Shown here one piece after another: positions 29,401-39,352 of a stretch of 64,000 bases of DNA (position 1 is the stretch's first letter; the number at the start of each line of letters is the position of its first letter). A program made the translations under genes and the position numbers. The stretch comes from Diplonema japonicum (taxonomy: Eukaryota; Euglenozoa; Diplonemea; Diplonemida; Diplonemidae). Under the pieces are notes generated by a model. That model was not told where the DNA came from. It saw only the letters and a program-made list of their open reading frames with translations, and did no database searches. The stretch spans positions 62,001 through 126,000 of the forward strand of contig OZ025662.1 of NCBI GenBank assembly GCA_964019335.1, given 5' to 3'.

Positions 29401-31256
29401 TGTAATTCTGCCTGCGCTGCTTCCACCGCTTTCAGGTGCTGTGCTTCTTCTTCCCGAAGTCGCTGTTGTTCCTTCTTGCGTTGTGCTTTCAGCCTGTTGA
29501 GCTCCTCTTCAGCTTCTTGTTTTCGCCTTTTCTCAGCCTCCAATAGCTCTTCTGTTCTGTGCTTTTCTATTTCAGCTTCTTCTTTCTCTTTAAGTAGTGC
29601 TACCTCTCTTTTCCTGTGTTCATGCTCCACTTCGGCCCTCTCCCGCTCCCTCTGTCTTGCTACTTTCTTCTGCTCCAGCACTAGCCTTTCCTGCTCTTCA
29701 ACTTCTCGTCTCTGGCGAACACGTTCCTTTCTTTCCTCTTCTTCCTTCTTGGCTTGTATCTCACGTTGTGTCTTCTCGTGTAAGATCTGCTGCTCCTTGT
29801 GCAGGACCCACTTCTTTGTTTCAATGTCTTCGTCCTCTTTCATCTTCTTTAACCTTGCGATATGTTCCCTTTGTTCTTTGAGCTCTCTTTTAAAGCCCTC
29901 GTCTAGTGAATGCATCTCGCTGTGTATCTGCACCTCGGCTTCCTTCACCTTCAGTGTCATTTCACGCTCTGCGATTTCTTTTTCTCGCAAAGTCACTTCG
30001 TCCTCCCTGCTGCCCACTGAGGTGATCACATTCAAAGCTTGTTGCGTCATCTTCGTAATGGTGCTGGTCAGCTTCTCCTCTGTCGCGTCGGTTAGCTTCT
30101 TGAGAGACACCTCTGTCGCGGACAAGTCATCGCCCACAGGGTCGTTGCCCACAGGCTGCGTTGTGTCCAGCGATACATCCAATACCTTCAACGAACTCTT
30201 CCAATCATTGTTCAGCTTCCCCAGCTCGCACGATGCCCTGTCCAATGCCCCCGTCGGTGAGCCTGGTGGAGGTGAGCTCGGTGGAGGTGAGCTCGCTTGT
30301 GTGTTTTGATCTGCACGTGCTAGTATGCCCTGCTCCTGCGCTTCATGATTCTGCGGTGACACGAAAGGCGAATTCGATATCGGCAGCCCTGGCGGAACAG
30401 GCAGATGCCGCAGACCGTCATCGCTGTCATCAGACACTGACCATGCAGAACCCGAGCGGGGGGTGGTCCTCTGCACTTCTTCGTTGGCCTGCGGTGTCTT
30501 TGCCCATGGCGGGGGTGATGGTGTCCCCTTCGGCTTGTGTCTATTTTTAACAGCACGCGTGTTCGGTTTCCTGCACTGCAATGTGTGGTGTGCTTCACCA
30601 CATTTTTCACACTTCGTCCTCTTCAAAACCTCAGGCGTGTCGACGAGGTGCAGCTTCTCCCTTTCCTCCTGCTGCGGTGTCCACAGCACCATGGGCGACC
30701 AGTGGCTTGAGGTGTCCTCCGCGCTCTTGTGTATGATGGTTTCATTAGGAGTGTGGTCGGCCTCGAGAGCAGACTCCTCCACCTGTGACCCGGTGTCAAC
30801 GCCGCCTACCTGGACGTACTGCGTGGAGGTGGAGGGAGAGGGAGAGGGTGGCCTTATGGGGGACGGCTCGGGGGGCGGGGTCGGGGTGCCGCCAAGGCGT
30901 GAGGCCCATGGAGGGAGTGCAAGGGTGGTGGGTGGCGTGTAGGGTATCCCCAAATCATAAAGCGGCGTCAGGTCCGTCGGTGTGCTGTCATTGACTGGTG
31001 ACAAGGCCCACGCGGGCAGCACCTCGTCTGTGGCTTTGATCGCAACTATTTCACGCTTCTTCTTCATGGGTGTCCTCACCTTTGTGCTTGACACCTTAGT
31101 GCTTGGGAGCCTCTTGCTGGAGTCCACATTGTAGAGAGGCTTGCTCCCGAACCCGCCCAGCTGGGAGGACGATCTCCTCAGCCGCCCGCTCTTCTTGTGA
31201 ACTGGATACACCCGTCCTTGGTACACACCAAGGGTGTCGTCCGGCGCACTTGACAT
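26439..31256 (-). CDS. Giant coiled-coil protein with proline-rich ends
   Basis: 1605 residues; the start at 31256 follows CAGCATCACAG by 6 nt. Residues 1-330 are Pro/Ser-rich and contain a compact CEKCGEAHHTLQC motif, a zinc-knuckle-like array one residue shorter than the canonical CCHC spacing. Residues about 400-1060 form an almost unbroken Glu/Lys/Arg/Gln coiled coil (KEEEERKERVRQRREVEEQE and similar), long enough for a rod of roughly 90-100 nm. The C-terminal 450 residues are Pro/Ser-rich with basic patches (KTMDRDRKRKVKDAMKEMKN). This is typical of cytoskeletal or flagellar-associated proteins of flagellates; function is inferred only from architecture. Confidence 0.8.
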   Translation of the reverse strand: MSSAPDDTLGVYQGRVYPVHKKSGRLRRSSSQLGGFGSKPLYNVDSSKRLPSTKVSSTKVRTPMKKKREIVAIKATDEVLPAWALSPVNDSTPTDLTPLYDLGIPYTPPTTLALPPWASRLGGTPTPPPEPSPIRPPSPSPSTSTQYVQVGGVDTGSQVEESALEADHTPNETIIHKSAEDTSSHWSPMVLWTPQQEEREKLHLVDTPEVLKRTKCEKCGEAHHTLQCRKPNTRAVKNRHKPKGTPSPPPWAKTPQANEEVQRTTPRSGSAWSVSDDSDDGLRHLPVPPGLPISNSPFVSPQNHEAQEQGILARADQNTQASSPPPSSPPPGSPTGALDRASCELGKLNNDWKSSLKVLDVSLDTTQPVGNDPVGDDLSATEVSLKKLTDATEEKLTSTITKMTQQALNVITSVGSREDEVTLREKEIAEREMTLKVKEAEVQIHSEMHSLDEGFKRELKEQREHIARLKKMKEDEDIETKKWVLHKEQQILHEKTQREIQAKKEEEERKERVRQRREVEEQERLVLEQKKVARQRERERAEVEHEHRKREVALLKEKEEAEIEKHRTEELLEAEKRRKQEAEEELNRLKAQRKKEQQRLREEEAQHLKAVEAAQAELHKKEFELKQKLERESDKLEKERHAIQKKLAKEQQQSMKQVKDREIELIEKETSFNEMLDASFQKEKDAILENERRLQREIETLREADSKRQQEVVGQMQLVDEKSAMVRQEERRLVALKEEANLSLHRQATEAEQEKAQIKRLQHELELAKEHFEYLQQKNAFERAAQEEELQKEKMALMRQRQELATARREQEEASQKAEREERERQADKQRRTIKAQEELLEKQQREADEAKRAQEEQLEKKQREMMEEVQLAESLSKAAREREEAALRRQREELERERNRMLEEMQLHSETTTKARMEEQKRAAELERERVALWQQQRHFEEEKLREQEKAEALEALRTAELTIVTRLAPHEADGREEVQTFEQHGRQRYLFLQLDAEKCLIAEAESRKRTKLLHKYLSRRERAERAVLWGKEEATSRSLQRHALLDCESVGREAVTVGWVQIWPVLKIEWKEAISREMHLQKHAQRTLELQKVFVREASYTVETTESNIRVDIGMLELKERQEIFLEHTIVLPLVNKGTPKRAPPPPPVDVLGSEAETGTTETLSEVATPRVLEVDISDDSMEVTMPVAEKKTPQRSPPAPPSPSESSASSSSFLSSSTDSTQPLTPSKCDLRRRSGIVQVAVPRSHSLPARTGSPFIPATASPPKSKPSARTTDELFATAIIPDEDEDREYPKYKKRSSYSEGFKTMDRDRKRKVKDAMKEMKNRAGEGRSLRDVHRRRGKQAVYATEAAGSVWLDRLATTARGQKVQFVPEDEKGGQYDNTQEVQSSVYKPTAETMLEELHFTDGKKAKGKEIKESDKKGPKKTYPAPVQSGESGVFVQAPQKALLTQIDPKFGLAVLRKAIDHATGPPPSVELKTKKKPTKLKDQQGDRLSLLNIPIREALERDQITSSEMKRLKNILLCHKDAITRLHIRGPFSVSPALSHSSPPIAPWHPPPCKVAPTSSHKPDKSMRSSSAASTVSTLESEAFWTRRISNFLQPILP

Positions 31257-32770
31257 GCCGCCCTGTGATGCTGAGGTGAAGAGCCGTAAGGCAAACAGAG
31301 GTAAAACAGAACAGATAAGTGAAGGGTGCCCAACAGAACTAAAACAGAAGAATAGGATGAATATTCAGAAGAGAGTGTTGGTTGGTGTAAGGCAGTCAAA
31401 TTGAGCATAACATAAAAAACTGAGAAGAAGGCGGACGAACAGAAAAAGAAAAATGGGGAGGGAAGAAGAAGGACTCGTTCGTAGGGGTGGGCAGGGGTAA
31501 GTTATAGAAAGAAAAAAAGGGGGGGGTGGGAGTACTACTGTGACAGGGATGACAACAAGAGCTTTTTGTTAAATAATATTTTTTTGTTTTTTGTTTCTTT
31601 GTTTTCTTTGAAACCAAAGCAGCTGTCCTTAAAAGCTCGTCAATCTCACCTGCGTTTCTTGAATTTTCTTGATTTGCTTGAAAGTATCATTCCATGTGGG
31701 TGGACGTGACAGGTTGTGCTGCCCAGCATTGTTATGATTCTTCTCGCCTGAACTAAAGCAGACATGTAATCAAAGCCGAGATTAATTCTCTTGGGGGAAG
31801 AAAAAAATTTTTTTTGATGAATAAGGGCAAAAAAAAAAAAAAAAAAAAGAAAACCGCTCCATGTCTCTACGACCTCGTTTGCAAAGTCCGAAGTGTCTAT
31901 GTATCTTTAAGGCATCCTCCAAAAGGCCGGCTGAGAAGGTTTCAGAAAGAATTGATATGCAGTCTCTCCTAACGGACTCACGGTGCTTTGGATGGGCCTA
32001 TCACTTGTGTTTTTTTTGGGGGGGGGATAACAACTTTCTTAGGGGGGTCAAAACGGGTTTTGGAGATATGGCGCGCAAATTATTCCAGATCAGTTCTTGA
32101 GCTCTGTCGGACCTGTGAGTGGTCAGTGCAGCGTAAGGAATAGAATTATTGTCATAATAATAAAAAAAATCTTTTTTGGGTGTCAGGTAAGAGAAAATGC
32201 TTCTTATAAGTATCTTCTCTCCTTTTATATATGGTTACTCCCCTCCTCCCCCCCCTCCGAGGTGAAGCCTTAACTTCATCCTTGGATACTATAACTAATA
32301 TTCTTACATGAAGCTGGCCAGCCACAAACACAACTACCTAGGTGAGGCCACCCCCCACCCCCATGGGTTTTTTTGTGTGTTCAGCAGCGGGGGCCTCCCA
32401 AGTGCCGGGTAACCCTCCCCATCATAGAAAGAAAAAGAATGAAACAGTCGAAAGTAGACGCTTAACCTGACTAAAAACGCAAGGGAAGAAAAGAGAAAAA
32501 AGAGGGGGGAAAAAAAAACATCATTAGCATCGTTAGCCTCGTGCGGGGAAAGAAACATAACATAAACTGTAAAGGCCCGTGCAGGCAAAGACGCAGCGAG
32601 AGGATGTCTGCAATGCCACTATGCGGCACACCTTTCGCCGAACTGTTGCTGTTCAACGGAAAAGCGATTTGGAGACAACACAAACGCGCCTGCCAGACCA
32701 TGACCATGACCATGACCATGGCTAGTAATACTAGCTAATAGATATAAAGACTGGCGTATGCAGCATTGAG
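31257..32770. other. Spacer with scattered short exon-like sequence
   Basis: No confident gene. On the minus strand at about 31630-31780 two overlapping short frames exist. One reads MSALVQARRIITMLG and continues to 40 residues; the other reads SRPPTWNDTFKQIKKIQE and ends in a stop. Either could be a small gene or a retained exon. 31860-32100 is moderately complex but has no supported ORF. A (ATGACC)n microrepeat lies at about 32697-32720. The remainder is homopolymer-rich. Confidence 0.4.
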
Positions 32771-35700
32771 TTACAGGCTGGTAACAACAGGGATAGGGTT
32801 GATGCTAATCCGTTGGGATGAGCGTGACGATGGCCGCGAAGACGGAGGACGTGAAGACTCGCTGGCTGTGTTGGGGCCCAGCTCGACAGAGACAGAGTGC
32901 CCTGTGTGGGGAGGGATGTCTTCTTCAGACAACACAGTGCCGCACTCCTGCAGCCCGAGGGGAAGACAGGGGAGTGTAAAGGGGAGGTCAAGCCTCCAAC
33001 GACGGTGCGGGTGTTGCAGGATATGGTCCTTTATGTGCTCCACAACCTTTTTGACAGTGACGTCATCATCTGCCTCCTCGCGCAGCCACATCAGGTCGTC
33101 GGTATCGCCGTAGATAGCTCCGAAGAACTTGTTGCGGTACTCCTTCCCCTCATCCGAGCAGGTGCTGGCAAGGTCGTTCGCCACGTCAGATGCCATGGTC
33201 TCCCACTTATCCGTGCGCAGTGTCTTGAAGAGGGGCTCCATGAGGACCTCTTCCACAACAACGGGCGGGGCACCCTCCGCACCCCACACGTCGACAGGGC
33301 GGAGAAGGGCCTCTATGGTAGTGGGGACTCTGTTGCGCATGATCGACAGCATGGGCACATCCCACACCTTCACAGCATGGTGCACCAGTGTCTTGGCGAG
33401 AAGAGCTGTGGTCCCCAGGACCGTGTTGAACCTTCGTACACTGGTGCCCACGTTCCCGTGAACCACCTGCCCTACACTTAAGCCTATCGTAACGTTCTTC
33501 TGCCCCGCCCGAGTCAGCAGCATTGCACAGTAACGCAGTGCTTTAAGTGTAACTAGTGAGCAGGACTGTCCTACGCCCCACGTGATAGTGCTTTCGGCAC
33601 CTGACAAACTAACAAGAGTACCTCCCGTAAGAATGGCAGCCTCGCTCACAACAGTCAGCACTGATTGCAGAACGGCGAACATTCTGGCTGTGTCTGTGAT
33701 GCCTACGAGTGTCCCGTCTGCCGACACTTCGGCAATGGCAGCGTTGGAGGCTGTTTTGAGCTTCATGTTCAGGAGGTTCTGTGTGGAGCCCCCCACGACA
33801 GTGTTGATCCAAGATGAGTCTGTCTGTGAATCAGCAGAACCAGTCATATCTCCTTTGTCTGGGGAAAGCACAAGAGGGTTGCCCTTGGTGATCACCTTAA
33901 GGTACACCACCTCACGCCGCTTAAGTTTCTCGGATAAGATATAGAACAGCTCTGTCCTGCGCGGTGCGGCAATACTCGTGAGATGTTTCACCATGATACC
34001 CTGCTTCGCAATCTCATCCAAGTTGTCAATCACTTGCTGTGTTGCAACAACCATCCCAGGCAATGCCTGGCTCCAAGCCTTGGCGGCTACTTCCACTGTC
34101 TCGCCCAAGTAGTCTATCTTCTCCGTGAGAGGGTTGGGTTGTGTGATGACCTGCCCGCAATGAATGCCCATCCGTACAGTAAGGCCACCCATCAGCTCCT
34201 GCTCTTCGGTGCGTGGTTGCTGAGTCTGAAGCCATGTCTGCTGCAAGAGCTCCTCTTGCACTTGTAAGCAGAAGGAACACGCATCAGTGACCTTCTGGAA
34301 GGCGATCATGAAGGCATCGCCCATCTGCTTCACCTCATAGCCGCTGTGCGCCTGCATCAGCTTCTTCATCAGCTGGTTGTGTATCTCCACCGCGTCTTGG
34401 ATCCCGTCCCACGATGCCTCCCATAGTGAGACAGAGTTCGAAATGTCGGTAAAGACAATGCAACAGTCATCGACAGGCGGGGCAGTTTCGTTGCTGTTGT
34501 TGTCGACGTCTGTCTTGAAGAGCACCGGCGGCAGGTAGGTGCGGTACTCGTACAACGTGTCCAAGGCTTGCAGGACAGAGCAGAACAGCCCTCGGACTTC
34601 TCGCAACGCGAACCTGTTGGTCTCCATCTGAAAGTGTGCACGTGCTTCCTCAAGCTGGAGGTTTCCAACATGAGCCATGAGCTCCGTCCCCCTTGCCAGG
34701 GGACGGGCGATCAAAGACACCTCCACAATTGCAAGTAGCAGATCCACTACGAACACCCCTGCAGAGAAAACCAACAAGATAGTGAGCGCCCGCTCCACCT
34801 GCCCCGACACGGAGGACACATCACGGATCCATAGGATCTTCGCAGAGAATTGGACTTGTCCTTTATGCACCTCTTCAAACAAGTGGAGCTTTCTGAGGAA
34901 CACTTGGTTTCCCCCTGCGGCCGCTTTCCTGAATCCGCCCACCTCGTTCTTCATGATGCTGTGTGCGTCGTTGACCACCTGTGTGGTATTCTGGTTGATG
35001 AAGATCTTGCACTCCTGAAACTTGTTGCCTTCAACCTCTCTGTTGTCACCGCAGTTGTCAGCCACCATGGAGTGGTTCAACTCTGAGCTGGCGTAGACCC
35101 AGAGCGTGTCCTCATCGTAGACCACGACGGTGGTCTGGGGGTGCGTGCCTGCATACTCCGCAACAACATCTTCGAACCTATTGAGGATGAGGAAGGCATG
35201 CAGCATGACGCGTCTGAAGCCGCTCCATGGGTGCGGGGGCAGCGGGGGCGGCCATGAGGTGTCGAATGCCATGAAGACGTATGCGCTGTTGTCGTTGGAC
35301 AGCCACACCTGAGGTGCACGCCATCGCGTGACGGTGACCGACTGATCCCCTTCTTGCGGGGTGGTCCACTCCCATTTGTTGTAAGTACTGCAGTCGAAGT
35401 CGTAGAGCTTGCCAGGCTTTGTTGGGTCAGTCCCTGCCGATGTGTTGACTCTGCCTGTTTCGGTAGCGAGCGAGAAAGTGTCGGCTTGCGTGGTGTCGTG
35501 AGTAGCATTGAAGTTGTCTGTCATGTAGCTGCCATACTTGGCGTGGACGTACTCGCGGGCCCCGTGGCGCAGCACGTCGTACCACACGTGGGAGTAGAAG
35601 AGGCCTGCGGCGTTGGGGCCGTGCACGGGGAGCACCACGCCTATCTCCTGAGTGATGTTGGACATCATGGCGAACTCGAACCACTTGGTGTACTCGTGCC

Positions 35701-36013
35701 ACTCCTGTTGGCACTCGTCCATGTTCGCTGCACAGTAGCTGGTGTTCCCGAAGACGTTTTCGTGAACGAAGAGCTTCTGCATCTGCTGTGTGAGCTGCAT
35801 GGGGATCGTGAAGGACTGGTTCAGCTGCGTTGCGATCAGCGCCGTCTCCGCTGCACTCACCTCACTCACCGTCTCATGCAGTGCGTCTAGCGACTCGAAA
35901 TACATAATAAGCCCGCCCAGCAGCGAGGCCCCCACTGAGAGCACCATCGTGCATGCTACTACACTTGAAATAGAGATGCATGTTTTTGATTTCGGCGGCT
36001 CCACCGCCTGCAT
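32771..36013 (-). CDS. Receptor-type nucleotidyl cyclase with tandem cyclase domains
   Basis: 1080 residues. The first helix is at about 13-38. An extracellular ligand-binding-like domain (40-405) with many N-glycosylation sites (NQS, NTS, NIT, NAT, NHS, NTT) resembles dCache-type sensors. The second helix is at 409-435 and is followed by a linker. The first class III cyclase domain (about 515-695) keeps both metal-binding Asp residues (VFTDISNS, D523; KQMGDAF, D566), but where active enzymes have an Asn and Arg (usually NxAAR) it reads GETVEVAAK. The second domain (about 755-900) is degenerate: VGITDTA keeps one Asp, but the second position is SGAEST. It should turn ATP or GTP into a cyclic nucleotide in response to an external signal, if active at all. 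Confidence 0.88.
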   Translation of the reverse strand: MQAVEPPKSKTCISISSVVACTMVLSVGASLLGGLIMYFESLDALHETVSEVSAAETALIATQLNQSFTIPMQLTQQMQKLFVHENVFGNTSYCAANMDECQQEWHEYTKWFEFAMMSNITQEIGVVLPVHGPNAAGLFYSHVWYDVLRHGAREYVHAKYGSYMTDNFNATHDTTQADTFSLATETGRVNTSAGTDPTKPGKLYDFDCSTYNKWEWTTPQEGDQSVTVTRWRAPQVWLSNDNSAYVFMAFDTSWPPPLPPHPWSGFRRVMLHAFLILNRFEDVVAEYAGTHPQTTVVVYDEDTLWVYASSELNHSMVADNCGDNREVEGNKFQECKIFINQNTTQVVNDAHSIMKNEVGGFRKAAAGGNQVFLRKLHLFEEVHKGQVQFSAKILWIRDVSSVSGQVERALTILLVFSAGVFVVDLLLAIVEVSLIARPLARGTELMAHVGNLQLEEARAHFQMETNRFALREVRGLFCSVLQALDTLYEYRTYLPPVLFKTDVDNNSNETAPPVDDCCIVFTDISNSVSLWEASWDGIQDAVEIHNQLMKKLMQAHSGYEVKQMGDAFMIAFQKVTDACSFCLQVQEELLQQTWLQTQQPRTEEQELMGGLTVRMGIHCGQVITQPNPLTEKIDYLGETVEVAAKAWSQALPGMVVATQQVIDNLDEIAKQGIMVKHLTSIAAPRRTELFYILSEKLKRREVVYLKVITKGNPLVLSPDKGDMTGSADSQTDSSWINTVVGGSTQNLLNMKLKTASNAAIAEVSADGTLVGITDTARMFAVLQSVLTVVSEAAILTGGTLVSLSGAESTITWGVGQSCSLVTLKALRYCAMLLTRAGQKNVTIGLSVGQVVHGNVGTSVRRFNTVLGTTALLAKTLVHHAVKVWDVPMLSIMRNRVPTTIEALLRPVDVWGAEGAPPVVVEEVLMEPLFKTLRTDKWETMASDVANDLASTCSDEGKEYRNKFFGAIYGDTDDLMWLREEADDDVTVKKVVEHIKDHILQHPHRRWRLDLPFTLPCLPLGLQECGTVLSEEDIPPHTGHSVSVELGPNTASESSRPPSSRPSSRSSQRISINPIPVVTSL

Positions 36014-36237
36014 AGCGCCCCGCCTGGTAATTGGTGTGTGATGGCTGTCATCCGAAAGAAGACAAAAAAAAGAATAAATAATAATAAGGGGTGTGTGAAA
36101 AGGGAAGACTAGTGATAATAAAAAAACACAAACATAAGGGGAGCAAAAGAAGAAGAAAAGGAGGAAAACAGAAGGGGGGGGGGGGGGAAGAATAAGGAAA
36201 ACCTATCAGGTGGTCAGAATTGAGAAACAGAGTTTCG

Positions 36238-36269
<32 letters not shown>

Positions 36270-37440
36270 CTTATTTTTCGTTTCTTCCTTGTTTTTTCTT
36301 CTTCTTTCTTCCTTTGTTGTTTCCAAAAGAGAGAAAGGAACAAAAAAGAAGAAGAAAACGAGAAAGAAGAAAAGAAAGAAGTAAAGGAAGAAAAAAAAAA
36401 AAAAAAAAAAAAAAAACTACAGGGAAGAGAAAGGAGGACCAGTTCTGGACGTGAAAAGGAAGAAAATAGAAGAGAATAAAAGAAAGAAATAAAAAGAGAA
36501 CTAAACAGTTTTTTTTTTCTCTCCTTTTCTTTCTTTATTTCATACTTATATCCTTTTCCAGTTCATCATAAAAAAAAAGGAGGGGGGAGAAAAAGAAACA
36601 AGAAAGAACGAGGGGGGAAAAAAAAAAGGACGGGGGAAAGGGAAATCTTTTTTCCCTAATTCCTTTGGTCGTCCTCTCATTCTTTCTGAATCTTTCACAA
36701 GGACCTCCTTTTTCTCAGGTGTTGCTACTTAAAATTCCAAGCTCTTAGCTCTCATAGGCCATACCATTGAAAAACCCTATTCTGGAGATGGAGAGGAGGG
36801 AGAGAGAGAGAGAGAAAAGGTGAAAGAGGGGGGAAAATGTGAGTATATTTTTTTTCTTTTTTTTTTTTCATTCCAAAAATAAAGAGTGGTACGATATTAT
36901 TGCACAAAAGAGATAAAGGAGGCCAGTGCTAGTGGCGCCCTGCTGCTAAAAAGAAAATATAGAAGAGAGGAAGAGAGGAGGTAAAGATTTATTAATTTAT
37001 AAATAACATCCAACCTCCTCCCACCCCCTTTTTTTTTGGCGTGTTTCTTTTCCATTTTTTTTTTTGACCATTAAGTGTACAGTCAAAAACTCGAAAAAAA
37101 TAAGGGGGTGCTCGTTTTAACGACCTGTATACAGTGAAGCCCTTTCAGGATTCTTGATGGAACGAGGGAAGGGGAAAAAAAAAAGAAAAGGAAGAAGAGA
37201 AAAAAAAAATCATAACTAAAACAAGCTAATCGTACAAGGCGCACTGCCCAGTATTCAGTAGTAATAAAAGGAAAACGGGGCCTGAGCGGAGTGGAGGGGG
37301 GAAAAGGGAAGAAGAGACTGACAACAACAGCATGAATGTGGACAAGGAGTGGGGGGGGGGGGGGGGGGGGGAAGGTTCCCTTTTACAAACAAAAAGCAGT
37401 GTTTTTTTTTTCACGGCTGGTTTTTTTTTGCGATTTTCGG

Positions 37441-37473
<33 letters not shown>

Positions 37474-37610
37474 ACGCAACTGGAGCAGACGGCACTACGG
37501 GAACACCAGGCCCTCCACCTGCCCTCAGAAAGCACTCCTCCGCAAGGAGCCTCGTAAGAGGAAGGCTGCACCAACGGGCTGGTGGCACTATGCGTCAGGG
37601 TGGGCTGCGT

Positions 37611-37659
<49 letters not shown>

Positions 37660-38870
37660 GGGGCTAAAAAAAAAAAGCTGCCGTCCCGTTGAAAACAGCC
37701 GGAAAAACGCTGAAAAGGAAGGGGGAAGAAGAAAAAAGAAAACGAAAAACGAAAAAAAGAAAATGAGTTAGCCGGTTGCAATGGGTATGTGACAGAAAGG
37801 ACTGGAGAGAGTGAATAAAAAAGGGGGGTAACTATTCGATGGGTTTATAGCTGGGCATATATTTATTTTAATAAGCCAACTGCGCCAAAGGAATAGTTAG
37901 TACTGACAAAAAAAAGGGGGGGGGCAGTAAAGGGGTTAAAAAAAGAAGATGATTTCTTTTTTTATGAAAAAAAAAGGCCAGACAAGGTATTGTCACCTCA
38001 AATGGCTTATGTGTATGGGAAAAGGAGGGGGGAACTAAAAAAACAAATTCACCGACAGTACCCCTTCCTTGAAATAAAAAATCTAAATAAAAAGCAGAAA
38101 CGGGGGGGGGGGGGGCTTAACCATATTTGTTCTAGTATTTTTTTTATAGATATTAAATGTTTGTCCCCCCGGTGGTGGGGGGGGTGGTATATTAACTCGC
38201 AGATTTCTTTTCTTTCCCCAAAAGAAAAATAAATGTTTGTTTACAGGTTTTTGATTCACAGAAAACCATAAGAAAAAAAATAAGAAAGTATGCTTTTGGG
38301 ATGAAGCCTTTTCTCAATATCTGGCACGTGAAAAACAATTTCCCGATTTTAAGGAATTTTTCATAGATGGAAGGAGAAAAAGCTCTCCCCTTTTTTTTTT
38401 ATCTACTTTCTTATTCTTATTCTTCATTATTTTTTTTCAGGGGATAAAAAAAATAAAAAATAAAAAAAAAACACTTTAGTAGTTTAAACCCTATTTAGTA
38501 CATCCCTTTCGTAGGGGGGGGGGGGTTCCCTCCGCTTTACTTTGTAAGGGAAAAAAAGAAGACACTGCCCCCGGGGGGTTGGGCAACCATCTTTAATCTC
38601 CCTTTTTCTTTCTTTCTTTTTTTTTTTTCTTTACGTTTTCGCGTTTCTTTAATTTATAAAGTTTCCCTTCGTTCTTTTTTTTTTTTCTTTCTTTCTTCCA
38701 GTGCTGTTGTTGTCATTTTTTTTTAAACGGAGTAAGAGGAATGAAACAGAAACAACTATTTCTGAAGGGAGGCTTTTTTTTTTTTTTTTCTTTTTTTTTT
38801 TAAGGGATAGAATAAAGGCAATAATACAAGACGAACCGTAAGAAGGAACTAAGCAAGGCCAAGGAGGTGA
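36014..38870. other. 2.9-kb gene desert of homopolymers
   Basis: I see no gene. The spacer contains T29 (36238-36266), G21 (37351-37371), A28 (37445-37472), A43 (37614-37656) and many shorter runs; GC content falls well below that of the coding parts. Between 37473 and 37613 a GC-rich island (cacgcaactggagcagacgg and on) flanked by the two A-tracts is the only complex sequence and could be a decayed repeat. The open frames here are low-complexity Lys/Phe/Gly runs. Confidence 0.6.
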
Positions 38871-39203
38871 TCACGCACGGCGCATAGGAAGAGGCCGGCT
38901 GCTTCTGCCATGGTGGATGGCATGGTGTCGGAAAGGGACGAAACAGGGGTCGTTGAGCTTATTCTCCTTTACAACATGGGTATCCTCTTCAGGCATCCCC
39001 TTTGCCCACAGGTTTGTCAGCTCCGCAAAGCAGAACACCGTAAAGACGACTGTCGCTACCACAACAAGTGTCATGCACATCGATGCAAAATCCTGGTACT
39101 TCCTATCCACACTCCCGTAGGTGTCCATGAACACGCTCTCCTCGAACGTCGTCTCCATGAACGACAGCAACGTGCTGGTGTTACACTGTGTCAGTTTAAG
39201 CAT
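38871..39203 (-). CDS. Small single-helix membrane protein, unknown
   Basis: 110 residues. One hydrophobic helix spans about 43-64 (MCMTLVVVATVVFTVFCFAE); the N-terminal part is acidic (FMETTFEESVFMDTYGSVDR) and the tail is rich in His/Arg (FRHHAIHHGRSSRPLPMRRA). The leader is odd: the acceptor CACAACAG is followed by G and then a run of about two dozen A residues directly abutting the ATG. Such a poly(A) leader could affect initiation. No family is recognised. Confidence 0.65.
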   Translation of the reverse strand: MLKLTQCNTSTLLSFMETTFEESVFMDTYGSVDRKYQDFASMCMTLVVVATVVFTVFCFAELTNLWAKGMPEEDTHVVKENKLNDPCFVPFRHHAIHHGRSSRPLPMRRA

Positions 39204-39352
39204 TTTTTTTTTTTTTTTTTTTTTTTTTCCTGTTGTGCATACAAAGAAGAAGAAACAGAGTATTAAGAAGAAGAAAAGGAGGGTGGGTGGGAAGTCTAAG
39301 TTTACAACACAAAAAAAAAGAAGAAAAAAGAAGAAAAAAAAACTACAGATGT

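Noticed and set aside
28504-30309. 601-residue plus-strand open frame opposite the giant coiled-coil gene
   Set aside because: It is the antisense shadow of a Glu/Lys/Arg-rich coiled coil (hence its Ser/Cys/Leu composition); no domain, start context or strand support.
26439-31256. Retroviral-type Gag because of a zinc-knuckle-like CEKCGEAHHTLQC
   Set aside because: The Cys/His spacing is not canonical, the protein is mainly coiled coil, it lies in a host gene array and there is no reverse transcriptase nearby on that strand.
36060-37780. Several Lys-, Phe- and Gly-rich frames
   Set aside because: They are translations of long A, T and G runs.
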